In this document: positions 58,543-64,000 of the stretch, piece by piece
How the letters are laid out: each line of letters opens with the position of its first letter
Position numbering within the stretch: position 1 is the first letter of the stretch
Source: Rhodococcus opacus B4
Lineage (GTDB): Bacteria; Actinomycetota; Actinomycetes; Mycobacteriales; Mycobacteriaceae
Length of the DNA: 64,000 bases
Assembly: GCF_000010805.1 (NCBI RefSeq)
Contig: NC_012522.1
Location: forward strand, 3,782,001-3,846,000
Direction: 5' to 3'
Program-made: the position numbers and the translations under genes
The notes under the pieces: generated by a model
What the model saw: the letters and a program-made list of their open reading frames with translations, nothing else
Told to the model about the DNA's origin: nothing
Databases searched by the model: none

Positions 58543-58626
58543 GTGGGAAAGTGTGTTCCGGCACTCTTCGCCACTCACCTACGCAGGTGAGTGGGAAAGT
58601 GTGTTCCGGCACGCTTTGCCGCTCAC
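58539..58626. repeat. tandem pair of near-identical hairpins between convergent genes
   Basis: A 26-bp sequence is exactly repeated at 58539-58564 and 58587-58612. Each copy opens with GTGAGTGG, which pairs with CCACTCAC at 58571-58578 or CCGCTCAC at 58619-58626. Inner pairing AAGTG/CACT strengthens each stem. The pair overlaps the ends of the thioesterase and TetR genes and probably stops transcription from both sides. Confidence 0.75.
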
Positions 58627-59288
58627 GTGCGGAGGGCGTCGGGGGCCGGTAGGGGAAGGTCCGGGTCGAGGACGACACCGCGGCTGCGCATGGTGGTGTC
58701 GACCAGCGCCCACGCCCACGCGGCCAGTTGCTCGGTCAGCGCACCGACGTCGGTGCCGCCCGGTCGCTCGATCCACTCCACCGCCACCGACTCGACCATC
58801 CCGATCAGGGCGTTGGCCAGCGGTGTCGCGGTGGCCGGGGTGCCGAGCGCATCGAGATAGGGGCGGAGCATGTCGGCGACGGCGGTGCTGATGGCCCGCC
58901 GCACCTCTTCGGCCGCGGGAGAGAACGACATCAGGTAGCGGTACAGGTTGGCGTGTTCGGTGACCCAGTCGAGGTGGGTGCGCGCGGCCCGAGTGAGGAT
59001 GGCGTGCGGCGCGCCGTCGGTGGTGATCACGGGCGCGTACTCGAGGAGCATCATCGCGGCGACCCGGCGGGCGACGGCGTTCCTGAGGTCGGTGCTGTCG
59101 TCGAAGTGCCGGTAGATGCGGGTGCGCGCGACCTCGGCGTAGACGGCCATCGTGGCGACCGACACGTCGGGACCTTCCTCCGCGATGGCGAGGAGGGCCC
59201 GTTCGACGAACTCCGAGCGCCGCTTCTCGCGTTGACCGCGCCATCGGGCAGCGCGCCCGTCACCGGTGTCTTGCTGGGGTTTCGTCAT
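58623..59288 (-). CDS. TetR-family transcriptional regulator
   Basis: 221 residues, ATG at 59288. The N-terminus is basic (ARWRGQREKRRSEFVERAL), then an HTH with DVSVATMAVYAEVARTRIYRHF. The C-terminal helical domain has AVEWIERPGGTDV. It is divergent from an SRPBCC and SDR gene pair, and a 16-bp palindrome lies 58 bp upstream of its start, which makes that pair its likely target. Its last bases fall within the repeated hairpin region. Confidence 0.9.
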   Translation of the reverse strand: MTKPQQDTGDGRAARWRGQREKRRSEFVERALLAIAEEGPDVSVATMAVYAEVARTRIYRHFDDSTDLRNAVARRVAAMMLLEYAPVITTDGAPHAILTRAARTHLDWVTEHANLYRYLMSFSPAAEEVRRAISTAVADMLRPYLDALGTPATATPLANALIGMVESVAVEWIERPGGTDVGALTEQLAAWAWALVDTTMRSRGVVLDPDLPLPAPDALRT

Positions 59289-59341
59289 CGAATCGGATCG
59301 TAGTCTTCCGTGTTGCGGTGATTCCGTATAGCGTCACCAGT

Positions 59342-59839
59342 ATGCGGTACATCGATGTACCACACACTCTGCAGCTCGGACGCCGACACGTTGGGAAAAC
59401 CGCCTTGTCCATTCAGCTCTGCCTGTCCGGCCCCCGCCGTCCCGGGCGTTCGATGATCGGGTTGCGCAGCACCACGGTGATCGTCGTCCCACCCCCGATG
59501 GCCCTCGAGTACCTCAGCGACCCGGAGACGGCCGTGGTTCCGGTGCCGCTGCCGTCCCGCGCCCGGATCACCGCGTCGGATCCGGGTCGCCGGCTGGTCC
59601 TCGAACTGGATCACGGCGTGCACGCATCGGTCTGGACGTTCGAGGCGCTGGGCCCCGACGAAACGGAACTCACCGTCGACTTCCGCTACCACTCTCCTGG
59701 CAGACCGGCCGGACAACTCCTCGGCGGGGTGGCCGCACCGGTGGTGTGGCAGGCGCTGCGCCGCGCGCAGGTCGCGTTGAAAAACCAGATCGAAACCCTG
59801 TACTACGAGCCGGCTTCTGCCGACCGAAGGAGAGCATGA
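59342..59839 (+). CDS. SRPBCC-like protein, start uncertain
   Basis: 165 residues if it begins at ATG 59342; ATG 59453 (MIGLRSTTVIVVPPPMALE) gives 128 and puts the conserved SRPBCC opening at the N-terminus, leaving the palindrome in the promoter. The body has STTVIVVPPPMALEYLSDPE, ASDPGRRLVLELDHG, WTFEALGPDETELTVDF and a C-terminal helix with LRRAQVALKNQIETLYYE. It probably binds a hydrophobic ligand. Two bases separate it from the SDR gene, so they form an operon. Confidence 0.65.
   Translation: MRYIDVPHTLQLGRRHVGKTALSIQLCLSGPRRPGRSMIGLRSTTVIVVPPPMALEYLSDPETAVVPVPLPSRARITASDPGRRLVLELDHGVHASVWTFEALGPDETELTVDFRYHSPGRPAGQLLGGVAAPVVWQALRRAQVALKNQIETLYYEPASADRRRA
59346..59361. promoter_or_regulatory. 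16-bp perfect palindrome, candidate TetR operator
   Basis: GGTACATCGATGTACC is a perfect palindrome in the region between the divergent TetR and SRPBCC genes. If the SRPBCC gene starts at 59342, the site lies in its first codons, which argues that the real start may be downstream. Confidence 0.6.
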
Positions 59840-59840
59840 C

Positions 59841-60680
59841 GTGGGATTCTCGGCAGCCGGCAAGACGGTCCTGATCACCGGGGCGGCCATGGGGATGGGA
59901 CGACTCTTCGCCCTGCTCGCCGCCGCCGACCACGCCGCCGCGGTGGTGTTGTGGGACATCGACGCCGACGCGCTCGCGCGCACGGCGCAGGAACTCCGCG
60001 AATCGGGATGCACTGTCCGCGCGCAGGTCGTCGACGTCGCCGACCTCGACTCCGTCCGCACAGCGGCCGCGGAGGTCCGGGGTGCGTTCGGCCGTCCCGA
60101 CGTGCTCGTCAACAACGCGGGTGTGGTGCGCGGCAAGTACTTCTGGGATCACGACCAGGAGGCGGACACGAAATTCGTGATGGACGTCAACACGCTCGCG
60201 CCGATGTACGTCACGGGCGAGTTCCTGCCCGCCATGATCGAGGACCGACACCGGCAGTGCCGCATTGTGAACATCGCCTCGGCCGCCGGAACCGTGGCGA
60301 CGCCGAGAATGGCCGTGTACGCGGCGTCGAAGTGGGCTGTCCTGGGGTGGAGTGACTCGCTGCGACTCGAACTGGTCCAGGCTGGTCACGGGCACGTCAC
60401 GGTCACCACGGTGTGCCCGAGCTACATCTCCACCGGCATGTTCGACGGCGTGAAGAACCCGCTGTTCGCCCCGATCCTGAGCCCGGAAGTGGTCACGGCC
60501 CGGTCGTGGCGGGCGATGCAGCAGGGCAGGCCGCTGCTGATGCTGCCGCGGTCGCTGTACCTGTCGAGGGTCGCGAAAGCCGTGTTGCCGGTGCGTGCCT
60601 GGGACCGTCTGGCCGACCGTCTCGGTGTCTACCACAGCATGGACGCCTACACCGGCCGGGTGCAGGCGCCCACGCCCTGA
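59841..60680 (+). CDS. short-chain dehydrogenase/reductase
   Basis: 279 residues, GTG 59841, with AAGGAGAG at the end of the previous gene. Cofactor motif VLITGAAMGMG, NNAG at 91-94, and the catalytic Ser147, Tyr160 and Lys164 (SAAGTVATPRMAVYAASKW). The C-terminal region after 190 includes a membrane-associated-looking stretch. A classical SDR oxidising or reducing an unknown alcohol or ketone; likely controlled by the divergent TetR. Confidence 0.9.
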   Translation: MGFSAAGKTVLITGAAMGMGRLFALLAAADHAAAVVLWDIDADALARTAQELRESGCTVRAQVVDVADLDSVRTAAAEVRGAFGRPDVLVNNAGVVRGKYFWDHDQEADTKFVMDVNTLAPMYVTGEFLPAMIEDRHRQCRIVNIASAAGTVATPRMAVYAASKWAVLGWSDSLRLELVQAGHGHVTVTTVCPSYISTGMFDGVKNPLFAPILSPEVVTARSWRAMQQGRPLLMLPRSLYLSRVAKAVLPVRAWDRLADRLGVYHSMDAYTGRVQAPTP

Positions 60681-60686
60681 GGCGGA

Positions 60687-61595
60687 TCAGCCGAGGTCGA
60701 GGCGGGCGCCGAGCCGCATGCTGCCCGGGCTGAGGCGGCCCAGCGCGCGACCGAACCTGGCTTCGGGCGTGACGGGGACGACGGCCTTGTTGGACTTGAC
60801 GGCCTTCACGATCTGGGTCGCCACCCGGTCCGGGGTGAAACCCCGTTTGCGGTAGAGCTTGTCGGTCCGGTCCCGCATCTGTGCCTGCTCCTCCGGGGTG
60901 GCGCCGGCGAAGTCGGTGGCCTGGATGATGTTGGTGTGGACGAGTCCCGGGCAGATGGCGCTGACGCCGATGCCGTGATTCACCAATTCTGCTCGGAGAC
61001 AGTCCGACAGCATGAACACCGCGGCCTTGCTCGTCGCATACGCGGTGAGCCGCTTCTGCGGTGTGAACGCCGCGGCGGACGACAGGTTCACGATGTGTCC
61101 ACCGGTTCCGCGTTCGATCATCTGCCCCGCGAACGCGCGGGAACCGTAGACGACTCCCCAGAAGTTCACGTCCATCACCCGCTCGAAGTCCTTCTGCGGA
61201 GTCTTCGTGAACGTCCCCGAATATCCGATTCCGGCGTTGTTGATCACGACGTCGGGGGTGCCGTGCTCGGCCTGCACCTTCTCCGCGAAACGCTGCACCT
61301 CGTCTTCCACCGCGACGTCCACCTGATACGCGTGGGAGCCGCCGCCGAAGATGGCGACGGCGCCGCCGCCCTTCATCTGAGCGGAGTTGATGAGATCGGA
61401 GGTCTGCTGCGCGGATTCGAGATCGCGATCGGCGACCACCACGACGGCACCTTCGGACGCGAACGCCAGCGCGGTCTCGCGCCCGATCCCGCTGCCGCCG
61501 CCGGTGACGACGACGAGAGTGCCGTCGAGATCCCGCAGCCGGTGATGCTTCCGTGCACCGCTGCGCCATCTCCTGACTTCGCCGAGAAGACTCAT
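60687..61595 (-). CDS. short-chain dehydrogenase with Gly-rich insert
   Basis: 302 residues, ATG at 61595. Motifs TGGGSGIGRE, NNAG at 119-122, Ser172/173, and Tyr186-Lys190 in YATSK. Between residues 66 and 90 there is an added SAQMKGGGAVAIFGGGSHAY that lengthens the usual loop. It resembles the SDR half of EphD-type fusions. Convergent with the preceding SDR gene, six bases apart, and divergent from the GGCT-like gene. Confidence 0.9.
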   Translation of the reverse strand: MSLLGEVRRWRSGARKHHRLRDLDGTLVVVTGGGSGIGRETALAFASEGAVVVVADRDLESAQQTSDLINSAQMKGGGAVAIFGGGSHAYQVDVAVEDEVQRFAEKVQAEHGTPDVVINNAGIGYSGTFTKTPQKDFERVMDVNFWGVVYGSRAFAGQMIERGTGGHIVNLSSAAAFTPQKRLTAYATSKAAVFMLSDCLRAELVNHGIGVSAICPGLVHTNIIQATDFAGATPEEQAQMRDRTDKLYRKRGFTPDRVATQIVKAVKSNKAVVPVTPEARFGRALGRLSPGSMRLGARLDLG

Positions 61596-61626
61596 GTGAC
61601 CATCTTGTCCGAGTACGGTCGTTTGT

Positions 61627-62124
61627 GTGCTGATCTGGTACGTCAGCTATGGATCGAACATGGCTGCGACGCGTCTGACCTGCTACCTGCGTGGTGGTCG
61701 CCCGGCCGGGGGAAACCTCGTGCACGCGGGCGCCCGCGACGCACGGGCCCCACGGGCGTCGATGCCGGTGGTGATTCCCGGCACGGTGTTCTTCGCGGGA
61801 GAGTCGCGGATCTGGGGCGGCGGCCGCGCGTTCTACGACCCCGACGCTCCCGGTACCGTCGCGGCCCGCGCGTTCCTGCTGACCCGGGAACAGTTCGAGG
61901 ACATTCACGCGCAGGAACCCGCCTGCTACGACCGCCTGGTCACACTCGGATCCCGCAACGGCGTCCCCATGTGCACGTTCACCACCCGCGCGCGCGGCGA
62001 CGTCGTCGCCAGGAACGCGCCGGCGCCCGCCTATCTGGCGACCATCGCGGACGGTCTCCGCGAGGCGCACGGCTGGGACGAACCGAAGGTCGCCGATTAT
62101 TTGACGCGCCTTCGGGTTTCCTAG
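61627..62124 (+). CDS. gamma-glutamylcyclotransferase-like protein
   Basis: 165 residues, GTG 61627. The GGCT-fold signature is at the start, IWYVSYGSNM, followed by PGTVFFAGESRIWGGG and AARAFLLTREQFEDIHAQE, where a Glu of the second block is the likely catalytic acid. C-terminal ADGLREAHGWDEPKVADYL. It may process gamma-glutamyl peptides or be a related amidocyclase; activity is not certain from sequence. It starts 31 bp from the divergent SDR gene. Confidence 0.75.
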   Translation: MLIWYVSYGSNMAATRLTCYLRGGRPAGGNLVHAGARDARAPRASMPVVIPGTVFFAGESRIWGGGRAFYDPDAPGTVAARAFLLTREQFEDIHAQEPACYDRLVTLGSRNGVPMCTFTTRARGDVVARNAPAPAYLATIADGLREAHGWDEPKVADYLTRLRVS

Positions 62125-62185
62125 CCGGTTCAACTGTGCTTACGTGAGACGGGCCACACGAGGTGGCGTTCACGAAAGGGAGTCG

Positions 62186-62479
62186 ATGTCCGATCTGCAT
62201 GTCGTAGCGACCATTCCTGCCAAGCCCGGCTCCGAGGACATTGTCGGTGGCGGCCTGTCCGCGCTGGCCGTGGAGAGCCGCAAGGAAGAGGGCTGCATCT
62301 CGTACGAGGTGTTCGAATCAGCCGCGGTCGCGGGAACCTTCGTCACCGTGGAGGTGTGGACCGGCCAGGATGCGCTCGACGCGCACATGCAGTCGCCGCA
62401 CTTCCAGGCCGCGCTCGGGAAGTTCGGTGAGCACCTCGCCGGGGCGCCGGGAATCCATCCGCTGAAGCCGGTTTCCTAG
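62186..62479 (+). CDS. antibiotic biosynthesis monooxygenase (ABM) domain protein
   Basis: 97 residues, ATG 62186 with GAAAGGG upstream. ABM fold: LHVVATIPAKPGSEDIV, EEGCISYEVFES, FVTVEVWTGQDALDAHMQS and HFQAALGKFGEHLAG. Similar small dimeric proteins act as quinol monooxygenases or haem/quinone-related enzymes. It sits 11 bp upstream of the dienelactone hydrolase gene and is likely co-transcribed with it. Confidence 0.85.
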   Translation: MSDLHVVATIPAKPGSEDIVGGGLSALAVESRKEEGCISYEVFESAAVAGTFVTVEVWTGQDALDAHMQSPHFQAALGKFGEHLAGAPGIHPLKPVS

Positions 62480-62490
62480 AGTCGTATTTC

Positions 62491-63180
62491 GTGACCGCAC
62501 CGCTCACCGTCATCGCCCCCGAAGGTCAGGCCCGCGGCGGCGTCGTCGTTGTCCAGGAGGCGTTCGGCGTCACCGATCACATCGTCGACGTCTGCCGTCG
62601 TTTCGCCTCGGCCGGGTATCAGGCCGTCGCCCCGCACCTGTTCCACCGGAGTGGGGATCCGGTGCTGGCCTACGACGATCTGACATCGGCGATGTCGCTG
62701 ATCGGTGGGCTCACCGCGGAACACATCGACGAGGACGTCGACGGGGCCGTCGCGGCTCTGTCGGCGGTCTCGATCGAACCGCGGAACATCGCGATCGTCG
62801 GATTCTGCATGGGCGGGACGGTCGCGTTCCACACGGCGACCCGCCTCGACCTGGGCGCGGCGGTGAGCTTCTACGGCGGTGGCATCGCGAAGGGGCGGTT
62901 CGGGTATCCGTCGCAACTCGACGCCGCCGGCCGGCTCCGCACGCCGTGGCTGGGCCTGTTCGGTGACCGTGACAAGGGGATCCCGGCCGAGGAGGTCGAG
63001 GAGTTGCGTACCGCCGTCGCCCACGCTCCGGTCGACGCCGAGATCATCCGCTACCCCGACGCCGAACACGGCTTCCACTGCGACGACCGGCCCGCCGTGT
63101 ACGACGAGGCGGCCGCCCGGGACGGGTGGGCGCGAACGCTGCAGTGGTTCGGCACGCACGTCGGCGCCGGAGCCGACTGA
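62491..63180 (+). CDS. dienelactone hydrolase family protein
   Basis: 229 residues, GTG 62491. The catalytic triad is Cys106 in VGFCMGGTVAF, an Asp in LFGDRDKGIP and a His in DAEHGFHC. A VVVQEAFGV element is near the start. Dienelactone hydrolases open lactones in aromatic degradation, but no ring-cleavage genes are near, so this may be a general carboxyl-ester hydrolase. Confidence 0.88.
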   Translation: MTAPLTVIAPEGQARGGVVVVQEAFGVTDHIVDVCRRFASAGYQAVAPHLFHRSGDPVLAYDDLTSAMSLIGGLTAEHIDEDVDGAVAALSAVSIEPRNIAIVGFCMGGTVAFHTATRLDLGAAVSFYGGGIAKGRFGYPSQLDAAGRLRTPWLGLFGDRDKGIPAEEVEELRTAVAHAPVDAEIIRYPDAEHGFHCDDRPAVYDEAAARDGWARTLQWFGTHVGAGAD

Positions 63181-63412
63181 CCGCGACCGAACCCCCCCGG
63201 GTGTACGGCGACGCGGTATTCGTCCACGAGCGAGACACGTCACGGCGTGTTGCGTTCGCCGCGTTTCGGGCGCCGCATTTCCGCAGGTTTCGACGCCGAC
63301 GAGCCGCCGGGAATACGATGCGCGTCACAGGAGTACGTCGAAAACGCGTCTGACGTGGCGTCCGGTCTCCTTCATGCGCGAGACCCGTAATCGAACCGTT
63401 ATAGTCGGCGGC

Positions 63413-64000
63413 ATGACTTCAGTTCTCGGTGTATCCGTCGGCGCCAGCGCGGTGCGCTTCGCGCGCCACGACGCCGTGACTCTCGAAACGCCGATCTTCC
63501 AATCGCGGTCGGTGGCCGCAACACTCGAACGGCCGGCGGAAATCGCCGCCGAATCCATCGGAACGGTGCTCGCCGAACGCGACGCCGCCGACGAGGTGGA
63601 GGCCATCGGCGTCGCGTATCAGGACGACGCGCAGGCCGGAGCCATGCAGGCGGCGATGGCGCGGCTGCAGATCGGCAACTTCCAGTTGGTCCCCGAAGTC
63701 ACCGCCGCGCTGCAGATGCTGGAGATGTCCGGGGAACTCGGCGATCACGCGACGCTCGTGTTCTACGACCTCGGCAGTTCGGGTCTCACCGTCACCGTCG
63801 TCGACCGCGACACGGGCATGGTGCTGAGCAGTTCGCGGTCGGATCAGATCAGCGGCGATCTCGTCGACCGGCTGATCTGCGACAACCAACTCGAACTCCA
63901 CCGTTTCACACAACCGGCCGACGCGGCGGCGCAGCTCGCTCTCGCCGCGCGGTGCCGCGATGCGAAGGAGCAGCTGTCGACCAACGGCGCCGTGTGCATG
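63413..64000 (+). CDS. Hsp70/actin-fold ATPase-like protein, 5' part
   Basis: The ATG at 63413 opens a frame of 196 codons that runs off the right edge. Actin/Hsp70 features: an N-terminal LGVSVGASAVRF in the place of the phosphate-1 loop, VPEVTAALQML like the EPTAAAL helix, phosphate-2 FYDLGSSGLTVTVVD, and ARCRDAKEQLST like the Hsp70 EKxKxELS segment. Actinobacteria encode such Hsp70-like membrane-linked proteins of unknown role. The C-terminal part and any membrane segments are outside the window. Confidence 0.75.
   Translation, partial: MTSVLGVSVGASAVRFARHDAVTLETPIFQSRSVAATLERPAEIAAESIGTVLAERDAADEVEAIGVAYQDDAQAGAMQAAMARLQIGNFQLVPEVTAALQMLEMSGELGDHATLVFYDLGSSGLTVTVVDRDTGMVLSSSRSDQISGDLVDRLICDNQLELHRFTQPADAAAQLALAARCRDAKEQLSTNGAVCM

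Noticed and set aside
63126..63353. Short Arg-rich frame after the dienelactone hydrolase gene
   Set aside because: It overlaps the end of that gene in another frame, and its Arg-rich translation is typical of a shadow. The 232-bp gap before 63413 holds no supported gene.

Overview
The window is a stretch of actinobacterial chromosome close to the replication origin. High GC, mycolata-type gene order (dciA, gyrB, gyrA, DUF3566, tRNA-Ile, tRNA-Ala, cwsA-like, ppiA, rhomboid, PH protein, crgA, DUF881, pabA, then pknB-pknA-pbpA-rodA-pstP-fhaB-fhaA and tRNA-Leu on the minus strand) and the sequence style point to Rhodococcus, most likely the R. opacus / R. jostii group. The genus call is inference from gene order and protein similarity recalled from memory.

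Layout. 1-3.5 kb: the end of dciA, then a three-gene insert (di-iron-like protein, flavin/2Fe-2S reductase, epoxide-hydrolase-like protein) before gyrB. 3.6-13.8 kb: gyrB and gyrA, separated by a conservon-type operon (sensor kinase, roadblock, DUF742, GTPase) that carries an extra MHYT membrane protein. 13.8-15.7 kb: DUF3566 protein, tRNA-Ile, a DLW-39-like microprotein and tRNA-Ala. 15.7-24.8 kb: a siderophore-interacting protein under an IdeR-like box, secreted chorismate mutase, regulators, and the envelope genes cwsA-like, ppiA, rhomboid, crgA and DUF881, ending with pabA. 24.8-34.7 kb: the Ser/Thr kinase, phosphatase and peptidoglycan-elongation operon on the minus strand. 34.9-39 kb: tRNA-Leu and small accessory genes, including a 9-residue-repeat protein paired with an RDD membrane protein.

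39-48.7 kb is the accessory highlight. A tightly overlapping minus-strand operon encodes a membrane protein, a MinD-like protein without P-loop lysines, an SseB-like protein, a WXG100-like protein and a giant type VII-secreted Rhs/YD polymorphic toxin. Small immunity-like genes follow in an AT-richer tail. The toxin gene is broken by three apparent frameshifts, one caused by an 8-bp tandem duplication, and a downstream immunity-like gene is also broken. The operon therefore looks like a contact-dependent or secreted antagonism locus that is decaying or switched off.

48.9-64 kb: a FAD monooxygenase and TetR pair sharing a promoter with twin palindromic operators, gltBD (glutamate synthase), a secreted cutinase, a thioesterase, a second TetR with SRPBCC and SDR genes, further small metabolic genes (SDR, GGCT-like, ABM monooxygenase, dienelactone hydrolase) and the start of an Hsp70/actin-fold protein cut by the right edge. 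Long antisense open frames opposite gyrB/cvnA, gyrA, gltB and the kinases are high-GC shadows and are not annotated.
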